Shown: piece by piece, positions 46,171 through 55,812 of the stretch
Layout of the letters: each line of letters opens with the position of its first letter
Position numbering within the stretch: position 1 is the stretch's first letter
NCBI RefSeq assembly: GCF_000276605.1
Contig: NZ_AKJX01000117.1
Coordinates: 1 to 64,000, forward strand
Source: Acidovorax sp. CF316
GTDB lineage: Bacteria; Pseudomonadota; Gammaproteobacteria; Burkholderiales; Burkholderiaceae_C
Length of the DNA stretch: 64,000 nucleotides
Direction: 5' to 3'
Position numbers and translations under genes: made by a program
The notes under the pieces: model-generated
What the model saw: only the letters and a program-made list of their open reading frames with translations
Told to the model about the DNA's origin: nothing
Databases searched by the model: none

Positions 46171-47625
46171 TTAAAGGAGGCGCAGGGCGTAGCGCTCGGA
46201 CAGGGTCGTGGCCATGGTGTAGATCGAGACCAGGGCGAAGGTGGCCGTGAGCACGTTGGCCACGGTCCGGTGGGTGGGCGAGGCCGCCTGGCCCATGGGG
46301 CCCAGCGCCGTAGCGGCCAGCACGGCGGGCACGATGAAGTAGCGGCCCTGGACGCCGCTGATGATGGCCACCGGGTGGTCGTTCCAGCTGATGGCCAGGG
46401 CCAGGAAGACCAGGACGCCACTGGCCAGCGCCACGAACAGGAGCAGCGCACGGGCAGCTGCATCGCGCCGCAGCCAGCGCGTCGACCCGACGGTAGCGGC
46501 CAGCGCAACCGCCAGGCCATACCAGACGGCTTCCATCGCATCCTTGGTGATGGAAGCATCGAGCCAGCCCATCATGCCGACGAAGGAATAAGCGTAGAAG
46601 TACCCGGTCTCGCCGTCCAGCAGCGTACCGAGGACGAGGCGGGCGAACCCGAGTGGATCCTGCAGGTAGATCGCCAGGATCTCGAGGGTCGCATGGTTGC
46701 GCACCAGGCGCGCGTCCGCCGTGGTGGCAATGCCGTAGAGCGTCCAGCCGCCACAGGCCACGCACAGCGCGATCCAGGCCAGCAGGTGCGCGGCCGAAAA
46801 CCTGCGCACCAGCAGCCACAGGGGCAGCAGCAGCAAGGGGGCCAGATTGACGCGGGAAGTCACAAGCAGGAAGGTGCAGGCATAGAGCGCACACTCCTGC
46901 AGCAGGTTCGCGTCGCTGCGCGGGGCCATGCAGCGCACCGAGAACAGCGCGGCCAGCAGCAGCGCTGCGGCGATGCTCAGCCCGTCGATGGTGGGCGAGA
47001 TGATCTGGAACATGGCCATGGGCATCAGCACCAGCACCCGCACCAGCAGGTTGGGCGTGAACAGCCGCCAGGCCCAGGCGGTCAGGCCCAGCGCGGTGGC
47101 TGCCACCAGCAGGCGCGTCAGCTCGTAGCTTGCGCGCATCGACAGGTCGAGGGCGCGCGCGGTGCGCAGGCCCAGCGCGTGGGGCAGGTAGATGAAGGGC
47201 GCGTAGTAGCCGGTGCCCACGGCGTTGACGAACTGGTCCTTGTGCGCCCAGTGCTCGCCGGAGGCCTGGGCCATGAGCGCGCTGGCCGAAGCGGTGGGGT
47301 CGCGCTCGGAGCCGGAGATCGTCCGCATGCGCAACGTGAACGCCATGAAGTTGCGGTCCACGTAGCCGCCCTGGTTGCCGGCTTCGTCCGGCTCATCCTT
47401 GCGCAGGGTCCACTGGCCGTGGGCGATCATGTCGGCACGCAGCAGGTGCACATTCTCATCGGGCGACTGGAAGGCCGGTACCAGCCGCATCAGGCACCAT
47501 GCCACCACGAGCGCGAGCAGCAAGCCGCCCGCCAGCACAGGCAGGCCTGCCGTGTGCAGGTCGAGGCGGGGTTTCAGGTGGCGCGCCCCGGTGCGCGCGG
47601 CGGTGGCCGTAACGGAAGCACCCAT
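46171..47625 (-). CDS. DUF2142-family polytopic membrane protein
   Basis: A 484-aa inner-membrane protein with about 11 hydrophobic helices. The first external loop holds the family hallmark FQSPDENVHLLRADMIAHGQ (PDE..H..R), seen in DUF2142 and other GT-C-like proteins where the acidic residue may be catalytic. FQIISPTIDGLSIAAALLL also matches DUF2142. Family members are found in wall teichoic acid, O-antigen or capsule loci, and a glycosyltransferase role has been proposed. It begins 5 bp after the stop of the GT2 gene, so the two are tightly coupled. Confidence 0.8.
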   Translation of the reverse strand: MGASVTATAARTGARHLKPRLDLHTAGLPVLAGGLLLALVVAWCLMRLVPAFQSPDENVHLLRADMIAHGQWTLRKDEPDEAGNQGGYVDRNFMAFTLRMRTISGSERDPTASASALMAQASGEHWAHKDQFVNAVGTGYYAPFIYLPHALGLRTARALDLSMRASYELTRLLVAATALGLTAWAWRLFTPNLLVRVLVLMPMAMFQIISPTIDGLSIAAALLLAALFSVRCMAPRSDANLLQECALYACTFLLVTSRVNLAPLLLLPLWLLVRRFSAAHLLAWIALCVACGGWTLYGIATTADARLVRNHATLEILAIYLQDPLGFARLVLGTLLDGETGYFYAYSFVGMMGWLDASITKDAMEAVWYGLAVALAATVGSTRWLRRDAAARALLLFVALASGVLVFLALAISWNDHPVAIISGVQGRYFIVPAVLAATALGPMGQAASPTHRTVANVLTATFALVSIYTMATTLSERYALRLL

Positions 47626-47630
47626 CCCTC

Positions 47631-48674
47631 TCAGCCGTTCTTGCCGAGATCGATCTTCCTGTGCAGCACCTTGTGCAGCGGCCTTTGGGGCACCGAGGCG
47701 ATGTCATGGCCGATGAAGGCCAGCAGCAGTTGCAGACCGGCGATGACAGGCAGGGCGGCGAGCATCACGGTGCCGGCCGACGAGTAGGCCTGGTGGGTGC
47801 TGGAGCTGATCCAGTGCAACAGGCCAAAGCAGGTGCCAAAGCCCAGCATCAGCAGCCCCAGCGGCAGCTCGATGGAGGCCAGCGACATGTCGCGCAGGTA
47901 GTAGTTGTAGAAGATGCGCTTGCTGAAGTTGCGCAGGTGCTTGACCGTGAACTCGGGCAGGATCTTGCTGATCTTGAGGTTGCTTTCCTCGTCGGCGTAG
48001 TGGGCGTTCATGGGCACGTCCACCACCACCGCGCGCAGGGTGTTCAGGCGAAACAGCATGTCCGTCTCGAAGAAGTACCTGCGGCTGATCTTGTCGAACG
48101 GCAAATGGCTGGCCACGCGCGCATGGATGGCGGTGTAGCCGTTGGTCGGGTCGAACACCTGCCAGTAGCCCGACGAGATCTTGGTCAAAAAAGACAGGGC
48201 CGCATTGCCGAAGATGCGCATGCGCGGCATCTGGTGGATCTCTTCGAGGTCGAAGAAGCGGTTGCCCTTGGTGTAGTCGGCTTCGCCGCTCAGGATGGGG
48301 GCGATGAAGCCGGGCAAAAGGCGCGGGTCCATCTGGCCGTCGCCGTCGACCTTGACGATGACGTCGTAGCCGGCCTCGATGGCACGGCGGTAGCCGTGCA
48401 TCACGGCCCCGCCCACACCCAGGTTCTCGGGGTTGAAGACCACCTGCACACGCGGATCGGTGCAGTGCTGCTGGATGAAGGCGCCGGAGTTCACCGGGCA
48501 CTTGTCGTCCACCGCGAAGATGCCCTGCACCTCGGGGCCGATGCGCTCGATGACGCCCAGCACATGGGCGGTGACCTTGTAGCAGGGAATGACCACGGCG
48601 ACACGCGCGGGCGCCGGGGAAACCGAGAGTGCCAGCGGGACCGTGGTCGCCAGGGGGGAGGAGATGCCGTTCAT
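47631..48674 (-). CDS. GT2 glycosyltransferase, dolichyl/undecaprenyl-phosphate sugar synthase-like
   Basis: A 347-aa family-2 glycosyltransferase. The GT-A fold has VAVVIPCYKVTAHVLGVIER, the acidic FAVDDKCPVNSGAF, and VIVKVDGDGQMDPRLLPG (DxD-type metal site). It ends with two membrane helices (ELPLGLLMLGFGTCFGLLHW; GTVMLAALPVIAGLQLLLAF) as in GtrB/DPM1-like enzymes that load a sugar on a polyprenyl phosphate. Its start overlaps the prmB stop by 4 bp. With the downstream SMR-like flippase and two large membrane proteins it suggests a complete sugar-loading, flipping and transfer pathway for an envelope glycan. Sugar unknown. Confidence 0.88.
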   Translation of the reverse strand: MNGISSPLATTVPLALSVSPAPARVAVVIPCYKVTAHVLGVIERIGPEVQGIFAVDDKCPVNSGAFIQQHCTDPRVQVVFNPENLGVGGAVMHGYRRAIEAGYDVIVKVDGDGQMDPRLLPGFIAPILSGEADYTKGNRFFDLEEIHQMPRMRIFGNAALSFLTKISSGYWQVFDPTNGYTAIHARVASHLPFDKISRRYFFETDMLFRLNTLRAVVVDVPMNAHYADEESNLKISKILPEFTVKHLRNFSKRIFYNYYLRDMSLASIELPLGLLMLGFGTCFGLLHWISSSTHQAYSSAGTVMLAALPVIAGLQLLLAFIGHDIASVPQRPLHKVLHRKIDLGKNG

Positions 48675-49573
48675 GCCTTGACCAGTGCCTCCCGCGTGAT
48701 GAGCAGCACCTGGTCTTCACCGGCGCTGGTATCGATCCAGTACACCGGCAGGCGCGGGAAGGCGGCTTCGAAGTGCGCGCGCTCGTTGCCGATCTCCAGC
48801 AGCAGCACGGCGTTCTCGCTCATGCGCGCGGGCGCGTCCTGGAGCAGCTGGCGGATGAAGTCCATGCCATCGCTGCCACCGGCCAGGGCCAGCTCGGGCT
48901 CGGCCCGGTACTCGGCCGGCAACTGCGCCATGCTGCTGGCGTTGACATAGGGGGGATTGCACAGGATCAGGTCCCAGGGGCCGGGCAGGGCCGCGAGGCC
49001 GTCCGACAGCTGCAGCGTGATGCGCTCCGAAAGGCCATGGCGATCCACGTTGATGCGGGCCACCTCCAGGGCATCGGGCGAGATGTCGGCGCCGGTCACG
49101 GTTATCTCGGGCCAGGCCATGGCTGCCAGCACGGCCAGGCTGCCGTTGCCGGTGCACAGGTCCAGCACCCGCTGCGTGTGTTCGCCCAGGAATTCGTCCA
49201 CGCTGCCGTCGGCCAGCAGCTCGGCGATGAAGCTGCGCGGCACGATGGCGCGCTCGTCCACATAGAAGGACACACCCTGCAGCCAGGCCTCGCGCGTGAG
49301 GTAGGCCGCGGGTTTGCGGGTGGCGATGCGCTCCTGCAGCAGGGCCTGCACCTGTGCCAGCTGCTCGGCCGTGACGTCCTGGGCACCCACCGCGTCGGCG
49401 TCGTCCGAGAGGTCGCTGTCCAGCGGCAGGCCCAGGCGCCACAGCACCAGCCAGGCGGCTTCGTCGTGCGCGTTGGCGGTACCGTGGCCGAATGAAAGGC
49501 CCGCCGAGGCGAGCAGGGCGGCTGCGGACTGCACCACGGCACCCACGGTGCCTCCGGTCAGCGCCGCGCTCAT
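48671..49573 (-). CDS. prmB: Ribosomal protein uL3 glutamine N5-methyltransferase
   Basis: A 300-aa SAM-dependent methyltransferase that modifies a glutamine of ribosomal protein L3. The N-terminal helical part has [21 protein letters not shown]; the SAM site is [20 protein letters not shown]; the catalytic NPPY is in [34 protein letters not shown] and the length favour PrmB over PrmC or HemK. It overlaps dapE upstream and the GT2 gene downstream by 4 bp each, so it is embedded in the long minus-strand operon. Confidence 0.92.
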   Translation of the reverse strand: MSAALTGGTVGAVVQSAAALLASAGLSFGHGTANAHDEAAWLVLWRLGLPLDSDLSDDADAVGAQDVTAEQLAQVQALLQERIATRKPAAYLTREAWLQGVSFYVDERAIVPRSFIAELLADGSVDEFLGEHTQRVLDLCTGNGSLAVLAAMAWPEITVTGADISPDALEVARINVDRHGLSERITLQLSDGLAALPGPWDLILCNPPYVNASSMAQLPAEYRAEPELALAGGSDGMDFIRQLLQDAPARMSENAVLLLEIGNERAHFEAAFPRLPVYWIDTSAGEDQVLLITREALVKA

Positions 49574-50751
49574 GCGCTCACCGCCGCAGCCGCCAGGGCC
49601 TGGGCATGCAGGTTGTCGAGGGTGCGGCGGTAGATGTGGGTGAGCGGCTCGATGTCGGCCACCACGATGTGTTCGTCGATCTTGTGGATGCTGGCGTTCG
49701 GTGGCCCCAGTTCGATCACCTGGGGGCAGACCTGGGCGATGAAGCGCCCGTCGCTGGTGCCGCCCGTGGTGGATAGCTCGGTGGTGATGCCGGTTTCGGC
49801 CAGGATGGCCTGCTGCACGGCCGTGACCAGTTCGCCCGGCGTGGTCAGGAAGGGCTGGCCGCCCAGGGTCCAGCGCAGTTCATAGTCCAGGCCATGGGCG
49901 TCGAGCACCGCATGCACGCGCTGCTTGAGGCCCTCGGCCGTGGATTCGGTGGAGAAGCGGAAGTTGAAGTCCCATACCACCTCGCCGGGGATGATGTTGG
50001 TGGCGCCCGTGCCGCCGTGCACGTTGCTGACCTGCCAGCTGGTGGGCGGGAAGAAATCGTTGCCCCGGTCCCATTCGGTCGCGGCCAGTTCGGCCAGCGC
50101 CGGCAGGGCCTGGTGGATGGGGTTGCGCGCCAGTTGCGGGTAGGCGATGTGGCCCTGGATGCCGCGCACCGAGAGCTTGCCCGAGAGCGTGCCGCGCCGG
50201 CCGTTCTTGATCATGTCGCCGGTGCGCTCGACCGAGGTGGGCTCGCCCACGATGCAGTAGTCCAGGCGCTCGCCGCGCGCGCTGAGCTGCTCGACCACGA
50301 CCTTGGTGCCATCCACCGACGGACCTTCCTCGTCGCTGGTCAGCAGCAGGGCCAGGGTGACCGCGGGATCGGGGGTCGCGGCCAGGAAGTCCTCCACAGC
50401 CACCAGGAAAGCGGCGATCGAGGTCTTCATGTCGCTGGCGCCGCGGCCAAAGAGCTTGCCGTCGCGGTGCGTGGGCACGAAGGGGTCGCTGCTCCACTGG
50501 TCCAGCGGACCGGTGGGCACCACGTCGGTGTGGCCGGCAAACACCAGGGTCTTGGCCGCTGCACCACCCGCTCCCGGGCGCCGCGCCCACAGGTTGCTCA
50601 CGCGGAAGTTGTCGGGGCCGCTGTCGATGCGCTCGCACACGAAACCCAGGGGGACGAGCCGTGCTGCCAGCACCTCCAGGCAACCCGCGTCGTCGGGGGT
50701 GATGGAGGGCAGGGAGATCAGCTGTTCGGCCAGGTGCAGGGTACGGGACAT
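49570..50751 (-). CDS. dapE: Succinyl-diaminopimelate desuccinylase
   Basis: Zn-dependent hydrolase of the lysine/meso-diaminopimelate pathway. The 393-aa protein has metal ligands in [17 protein letters not shown] and [14 protein letters not shown], the latter containing the catalytic Glu. [20 protein letters not shown] lies near the end, where a conserved His-containing loop (SIHKIDEHI) follows. Length is near E. coli DapE (375). ATG 50751 ([11 protein letters not shown]) is chosen over an upstream TTG. There is no recognisable ribosome site; the DNA just before it is T-rich on the coding strand. It is 64 bp downstream of pilU and overlaps prmB by 4 bp. Confidence 0.95.
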   Translation of the reverse strand: MSRTLHLAEQLISLPSITPDDAGCLEVLAARLVPLGFVCERIDSGPDNFRVSNLWARRPGAGGAAAKTLVFAGHTDVVPTGPLDQWSSDPFVPTHRDGKLFGRGASDMKTSIAAFLVAVEDFLAATPDPAVTLALLLTSDEEGPSVDGTKVVVEQLSARGERLDYCIVGEPTSVERTGDMIKNGRRGTLSGKLSVRGIQGHIAYPQLARNPIHQALPALAELAATEWDRGNDFFPPTSWQVSNVHGGTGATNIIPGEVVWDFNFRFSTESTAEGLKQRVHAVLDAHGLDYELRWTLGGQPFLTTPGELVTAVQQAILAETGITTELSTTGGTSDGRFIAQVCPQVIELGPPNASIHKIDEHIVVADIEPLTHIYRRTLDNLHAQALAAAAVSA

Positions 50752-50773
50752 CGCAGGAAGAAAAAACAAGGAC

Positions 50774-50810
50774 AAAAAAAACAGGGGAAAAGGGGGAGCG
50801 CCGCGCGCTC
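50774..50810 (-). terminator. Possible weak terminator between pilU and dapE
   Basis: On the minus strand GAGCGC-GCG-GCGCTC (50810-50796) forms a perfect 6-bp stem directly after the pilU stop. It is followed by C- and T-rich sequence including eight T (50781-50774). The gap between stem and T-run is too long for a classic terminator, but it may reduce read-through into dapE. Confidence 0.35.
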
Positions 50811-50815
50811 TTGCC

Positions 50816-51979
50816 TCAGGCGGCCGGCTTCACGTCGAGCACGATCTCGGTGAACGAAGGCATGTCGTCGGGCGTGTCGCGCGACTCCTTCTGCGCCTTG
50901 GCGGTGTTGGCGGCCAGGGAGAAGTCGTTCTGCAGGCGCCACATCAGGTTGGTGGGCGAATCGGCGAAGGCCATGCCTTCCTTCTTGTCGATGCGCTTGT
51001 CGATGATCAGGCGCGCCAGATCCTCCTCGAAGGTCTGCGAGCCCTCGGCCATGGATTTTTCCATGGCTTCCTTCACGCCACCGAAGTCGCCCTTTTCGAT
51101 CAGGTCGGACACCAGCTTGGTGTTGAGCATGACCTCCACGGCCGGCACGCGGCCCCCGTCCAGGGTGCGCACCAGGCGCTGCGAGATCACGGCCTTGAGC
51201 GCCGAGGCCAGGTCGCCGAGCATGGTCGGGCGCACTTCCACGGGGTAGAAGGACAGGATGCGGTTGAGCGCGTGGTAGCTGTTGTTGCCGTGCAGCGTGG
51301 CCAGGCACAAGTGGCCCGACTGCGCATAGGCAATGGCCGCGGACATGGTCTCGCGGTCGCGGATTTCGCCGATCAGGATCACGTCGGGTGCCTGGCGCAG
51401 CGCGTTCTTCAGCGCCGTCTGCAGCGACTGGGTGTCGCTGCCGATCTCACGCTGGTTGACGATGGATTTCTTGTTGCGGAACTGGTACTCGACCGGGTCC
51501 TCGATGGTGAGGATGTGGCCGGTGAGCACTTCGTTGCGGCTGTCGATCATGGACGCCAGCGAGGTGCTCTTGCCCGAGCCCGTGGCACCCACCATGAGGA
51601 TCAGACCGCGCTTTTCCATGATCAGCTCGGGCAGCACGGAGGGCAGTCCCAGCGAGTTGATCTCGGGGATCTGCTGCGAGATGAAGCGGATCACCACCGC
51701 ATAGCTGCCGCGCTGGCGCATGGCGCTGATACGAAAGCGCCCCACGCCCGAGAGCGGCACACCCATGTTGAGTTCGCCGGTTTCCTCCAGCTCCTCGATG
51801 CGGTCGGGCGGAACGATCTCGGACAACAGGTTGCGCGGCGCATCCGGTGGCAGGATCTGGTTGTTGATCGGCACGCACTCGCCGTTGATCTTGATCAGCG
51901 CCGGGGCATTGGCCGACAGGTAGACGTCCGATGCCTTCTTTTCGCTCATCAGGCGAAGAATCCGCTCCATCGTGCTCAT
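50816..51979 (-). CDS. pilU: Type IV pilus twitching motility ATPase PilU
   Basis: A 387-aa hexameric retraction ATPase of type IV pili. The N-terminal domain is [20 protein letters not shown]. Walker A is [14 protein letters not shown]; the Asp box DPVEYQF and His box [15 protein letters not shown] follow; [20 protein letters not shown] contains Walker B. The N-terminus and the C-terminal extension beyond the ATPase core are typical of PilU rather than PilT. No pilT is adjacent. Its position between dapD and dapE is unusual functionally but sits in one co-directional block. PilU normally assists PilT in pilus retraction. Confidence 0.92.
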   Translation of the reverse strand: MSTMERILRLMSEKKASDVYLSANAPALIKINGECVPINNQILPPDAPRNLLSEIVPPDRIEELEETGELNMGVPLSGVGRFRISAMRQRGSYAVVIRFISQQIPEINSLGLPSVLPELIMEKRGLILMVGATGSGKSTSLASMIDSRNEVLTGHILTIEDPVEYQFRNKKSIVNQREIGSDTQSLQTALKNALRQAPDVILIGEIRDRETMSAAIAYAQSGHLCLATLHGNNSYHALNRILSFYPVEVRPTMLGDLASALKAVISQRLVRTLDGGRVPAVEVMLNTKLVSDLIEKGDFGGVKEAMEKSMAEGSQTFEEDLARLIIDKRIDKKEGMAFADSPTNLMWRLQNDFSLAANTAKAQKESRDTPDDMPSFTEIVLDVKPAA

Positions 51980-52054
51980 GGTGTTTCCCCTCTTGTTCGT
52001 TGGTGGGCCGGCGCTGGCCGCGTGTGCGTGCTTATCGGTGGCCGCAGGACTCGA

Positions 52055-52888
52055 TCAGTCGCGCAGCAGGTCGTTGATGCTGGTCTTGGAGCGGGTCTGC
52101 GCGTCCACCTGCTTGACGATGATGGCAGCATACATGCTGTAGGGCGCGCCATTGGCCGCCGTCTTGGGCAGGTTGCCGCTGACCACCACCGAGCCAGAGG
52201 GCACGCGGCCATAGCTGATCTCGCCCGTGGCACGGTTGAAGATGGGGGTGCTCTGGCCCAGGTACACACCCATGCCCAGCACCGAGTGCTCTTCGACGAC
52301 CACGCCTTCGACCACTTCGGAGCGCGCGCCGATGAAGCAGTTGTCCTCGATGATGGTGGGACCGGCCTGCAGCGGCTCCAGCACGCCGCCGATGCCCACG
52401 CCACCCGACAGGTGCACGTTGGCGCCGATCTGGGCGCACGAGCCCACGGTGGCCCAGGTGTCGACCATGGTGCCTTCGCCCACGTAGGCGCCGATGTTCA
52501 CGTACGAGGGCATCAGGATCGCGCCCTTGGCGATGAAGCTGCCGCGGCGGGCCACGGCCGGAGGCACCACGCGCACGCCGGTGGCCTTCATCTCTTCTTC
52601 GTTCAGGTGGGCGAACTTGGTCTGCACCTTGTCATAGAAGCCCAGGTCGCCGGCTTTGACGACTTCGTTGTCCTTGAGGCGGAACGACAGCAGCACGGCC
52701 TTCTTGATCCACTGGTGCACCGTCCACTGGCCCACGCCCTGGCGGGTGGCCACGCGCAGCGAGCCATTGTTGAGTTCGGCGATCACGTGCTCGACGGCAT
52801 CGGCCACTTCCTTGGGGGCGGCTGCGGGCGAGATGGTGGCGCGGTTTTCCCACGCGGCGTCGATGATGTTCTGGAGTTGTTGGGTCAT
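52055..52888 (-). CDS. dapD: Tetrahydrodipicolinate N-succinyltransferase
   Basis: Succinyl-CoA + tetrahydrodipicolinate to N-succinyl-2-amino-6-oxopimelate, in lysine and diaminopimelate synthesis. The 277-aa protein has an N-terminal helical domain ([20 protein letters not shown]) and a left-handed beta-helix of hexapeptide repeats ([40 protein letters not shown]). Length matches E. coli DapD (274). The ATG at 52888 is 5 bp after the dapC stop, so the two are translationally linked. The next gene, pilU, starts 75 bp downstream. Confidence 0.97.
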   Translation of the reverse strand: MTQQLQNIIDAAWENRATISPAAAPKEVADAVEHVIAELNNGSLRVATRQGVGQWTVHQWIKKAVLLSFRLKDNEVVKAGDLGFYDKVQTKFAHLNEEEMKATGVRVVPPAVARRGSFIAKGAILMPSYVNIGAYVGEGTMVDTWATVGSCAQIGANVHLSGGVGIGGVLEPLQAGPTIIEDNCFIGARSEVVEGVVVEEHSVLGMGVYLGQSTPIFNRATGEISYGRVPSGSVVVSGNLPKTAANGAPYSMYAAIIVKQVDAQTRSKTSINDLLRD

Positions 52889-52893
52889 GGATG

Positions 52894-54099
52894 TCAGACA
52901 GTACGGGATTGGATGAATTGGACGATGCGCATTGCGGCCTCCACGCATTCTTCGGCCTCGGCCACCAGGGCCATGCGCACGCGCTGGGCGCCGGGATTGA
53001 AGCCACCGGACTCGCGGGCCAGGTAGCTGCCCGGCAGCACGGTGACATTGTATTGAGCCAGAAGCTCGCGGGCGAACTCGGCGTCGGTCATTCGCAGGGC
53101 GTCGGGCACCTTGGCCCACAGGTAGAAGCCCGCGTCGGGCAGCGCCACGTCCATCACGCCCGCCAGCAGCGGCGTGACCTGGGCGAACTTCTTGCGGTAG
53201 AGGGCGCGGTTTTCGGTCACATGCTGCTCGTCGCCCCAGGCGGCGATGCTGGCGGCCTGCACCACCGGGCTCATGGCGCTTCCATGGTAGGTGCGGTACA
53301 GAAGGAAGGCCTTGATCAACGCTGCATCGCCGGCCACGAAGCCGCTGCGCAGCCCGGGCACGTTGCTGCGCTTGGACAGGCTGGTGAAGGAGATCAGGTT
53401 CTGGAAATCCTTGCGCCCGGCCTGGATGGCGGCCTGCAGGCCGCTCAGTGGCGGCTCGTCGCGGAAATAGATCTCGCTGTAGCACTCGTCCGAGGCAATG
53501 GTGAAGCCATGGCGGTCGCTCAAGGCGAAGAGCTTTTGCCATTCGTTGAGCGGCATCACGGCGCCCGTGGGGTTGCCCGGCGAGCACACGAAGAGCAGCT
53601 GCGTGCGTTTCCAGACCTCGGCCGGCACGCTGTCCCAGTCCACGGCGAAGTTGCGCGCCGGGTCGCTCGGGGCGTAGTAGGGTGTGGCGCCCGAGAGCAG
53701 GGCCGCGCCTTCATAGATCTGGTAGAAGGGATTGGGGCAGACCACCACCGGGTCGGGCTGGGTCGGGTCGACGACGGTCTGGGCAAAGGCGAACAGCGCC
53801 TCGCGCGAGCCGTTGATGGGCAGCACCTGGCTGCCCGCGTCCAGCGTCAGCGCGTAGCGCTTGTGCAGCCAGGCGGTGAAGGCCTCGCGCAGGCGCGGCT
53901 CGCCGGCCGTGGCCGGGTAGCTCGCCAGGCCATTGAGGTTGTTACTGAGTGCGTCCTTGATGAACTGCGGCGTTGGATGGCGCGGCTCCCCCATGCCCAG
54001 GCTGATGGGGGAATACTGGGCCGGAGGCACCACTGCGGCAAAGAGCTTTCGCAGCCGCTCGAACGGGTAGGGCTGCAGGTGGGAGAGCAGGGGGTTCAT
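52894..54099 (-). CDS. dapC: Succinyldiaminopimelate transaminase
   Basis: PLP-dependent aminotransferase making N-succinyl-LL-diaminopimelate from the DapD product. The 401-aa class I/II fold has [46 protein letters not shown] and the PLP-lysine in [18 protein letters not shown], with a late [14 protein letters not shown] segment. These match DapC of betaproteobacteria. It is the first gene of the run dapC-dapD-pilU-dapE-prmB, so a promoter is expected in the 203-bp gap shared with the divergent chemoreceptor gene, where a perfect 20-bp palindrome also lies. Confidence 0.95.
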   Translation of the reverse strand: MNPLLSHLQPYPFERLRKLFAAVVPPAQYSPISLGMGEPRHPTPQFIKDALSNNLNGLASYPATAGEPRLREAFTAWLHKRYALTLDAGSQVLPINGSREALFAFAQTVVDPTQPDPVVVCPNPFYQIYEGAALLSGATPYYAPSDPARNFAVDWDSVPAEVWKRTQLLFVCSPGNPTGAVMPLNEWQKLFALSDRHGFTIASDECYSEIYFRDEPPLSGLQAAIQAGRKDFQNLISFTSLSKRSNVPGLRSGFVAGDAALIKAFLLYRTYHGSAMSPVVQAASIAAWGDEQHVTENRALYRKKFAQVTPLLAGVMDVALPDAGFYLWAKVPDALRMTDAEFARELLAQYNVTVLPGSYLARESGGFNPGAQRVRMALVAEAEECVEAAMRIVQFIQSRTV

Positions 54100-54162
54100 G
54101 GGCCATCATTATGGGTGATGCCGTACCCGCCGCCTCACGGGCTGCCGACCGCTCGCACCGCT

Positions 54163-54182
54163 GATGTGCCCCGGGGCACATC
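54163..54182. promoter_or_regulatory. Perfect 20-bp palindrome between dapC and the chemoreceptor gene
   Basis: GATGTGCCCCGGGGCACATC is an exact inverted repeat with no loop, 64 bp from the dapC start and 121 bp from the chemoreceptor start. Perfect palindromes of this length are typical binding sites for dimeric regulators. It could act on either divergent gene. No match to a known regulator site is claimed. Confidence 0.55.
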
Positions 54183-54302
54183 CCCTATCGCAAACCCTTG
54201 GGTGGCGCTGCTTGTCAATCCGGCGTAAGGCCCATGCCTAGTATGGTTGCGAAGCCCCGGAGCGCGATCACGGTCCGGGATCACAACGATATCGGAGACA
54301 AC

Positions 54303-55790
54303 ATGGCAGGATTCCTTCCATTGCGGCCTGGCCTGTGGTGGATGCGCCGGCTGCACCTTCCGGGCAAGCTGGCCACGCTGGCGGTGCTCATCGCCTGCAC
54401 GCTGGCCGCCGCCTTGCTGGGTGCCCCCTGGTGGGTCGACCTGGCGGGCGGCGTGGTGGTGCTGTACGCGCTGCTGGCGCTGTACCTGAGCCTGGTGGAC
54501 GACATGGCGGCCCTGTCCGCGGCCATGGCGCGCATCACCGATGGCGACCTGTGCGTGCATGCCGCCACGGGCGGCACCGACGAGATGGCGCAGATGGCCC
54601 GGGCACTCGACGCCATGGTGCTGCGGCTGTCCGCCATGGTGGCCGACATCCGCAGCAACGCCGCGCTGGTGGCCCATGCCGGCCAGAGCCTGGCCCATGG
54701 CAACCGCGAACTGGCCGACCGCACCGAGCAGCAGGCCGCCAACCTCGAGCAGACGGCGGCCAGCGTGGAGCAGCTCTCGTCCACGGTGCAGAACAACGCC
54801 CAGACGGCGCAGGGCGCGGACCAGCGTGCCGGCCAGATGCGCCAAGCCGCCGACACCGGGGCCGAGGCCATGGGCCGCGCCGTGCAGTCGGTGCAGGCCA
54901 TCCAGCAGGGCGCGCGCCGCATGACGGAGATCATCGGCACCATCGACGCCATCGCCTTCCAGACCAACATCCTGGCGCTCAACGCGGCGGTGGAGGCGGC
55001 CCGGGCCGGCGAGCAGGGCCGTGGCTTTGCCGTGGTGGCCTCCGAAGTGCGCACGCTGGCCCAGCGCTCGGCCACGGCCGCACGCGAGATCCGCGAGCTG
55101 ATCAACGACTCGGTCACGCAGGTGGAGTCGAGCGCCGGCCTGATCCGCACCGCGGGCCAGGGCATTACCGAGATGGCCGGCGGCATGCGCAGCGTGGCGG
55201 CCAGCATGTCCGAGATCTCGAGCTCCAGCGCCGAGCAGAGCACGGGCCTGCGCGAGATCAGCAGCGCCGTGCAGCAGCTCGACCAGATCACCCAGCGCAA
55301 TGCGCAGATGGTCAGCCAGGCCGTGGGCCAGGCCGAGGCGCTGGAGAGCCGCGCCTCCACGCTGTCGCGTGCGGTATCGGCGTTTCGCCTGCAGCAGGGC
55401 ACGGCCGAGGAGGCCGTGGCTCTGGTCAAGCGTGCGGCCGCCTTGCACAAGGGCAGTTCGCGGGAGCAGTTCCTGCCGCGCATCACCGACAAGAGCCAGC
55501 CCTTCAACGACCGGGACATGTACGTCTTCGTGCTCGATGCCGGAGGCACCTACCGGGCCTTTGGCGGTAACCCGGCCAAGGTGGGCACCCGGGTGCAGGA
55601 CATCCCCGGCATTGACGGAAACCGGTTGATGGCGGAAATCTCGGCCCAGGCCGACATCGGGCCGGGCTGGGTGGAGTACGACATCACCAACCCGGCCACC
55701 GGCGCGGTGCAGACCAAGATGTCCTTCGTCGAGCGGGTGGGCGACCTGTACCTGGGCTGCGGGGTCTACAAAGCGCTGGCCGCGAAGTGA
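54303..55790 (+). CDS. Methyl-accepting chemotaxis protein with C-terminal Cache-like domain
   Basis: A 495-aa chemoreceptor. Two hydrophobic segments lie close together ([39 protein letters not shown]) with almost no periplasmic loop. A HAMP-like region (about 70-110) and the coiled-coil signalling domain follow; the tip [20 protein letters not shown] is intact. After the signalling domain, residues about 390-495 resemble a single Cache sensor ([40 protein letters not shown]). Cache domains are normally periplasmic and N-terminal; here it would be cytoplasmic. A GGAGAC ribosome site precedes ATG 54303. The ligand is likely a small intracellular molecule. Confidence 0.88.
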   Translation: MAGFLPLRPGLWWMRRLHLPGKLATLAVLIACTLAAALLGAPWWVDLAGGVVVLYALLALYLSLVDDMAALSAAMARITDGDLCVHAATGGTDEMAQMARALDAMVLRLSAMVADIRSNAALVAHAGQSLAHGNRELADRTEQQAANLEQTAASVEQLSSTVQNNAQTAQGADQRAGQMRQAADTGAEAMGRAVQSVQAIQQGARRMTEIIGTIDAIAFQTNILALNAAVEAARAGEQGRGFAVVASEVRTLAQRSATAAREIRELINDSVTQVESSAGLIRTAGQGITEMAGGMRSVAASMSEISSSSAEQSTGLREISSAVQQLDQITQRNAQMVSQAVGQAEALESRASTLSRAVSAFRLQQGTAEEAVALVKRAAALHKGSSREQFLPRITDKSQPFNDRDMYVFVLDAGGTYRAFGGNPAKVGTRVQDIPGIDGNRLMAEISAQADIGPGWVEYDITNPATGAVQTKMSFVERVGDLYLGCGVYKALAAK

Positions 55791-55812
55791 AGTCGCCTTG
55801 AAGGGGCGGCGC

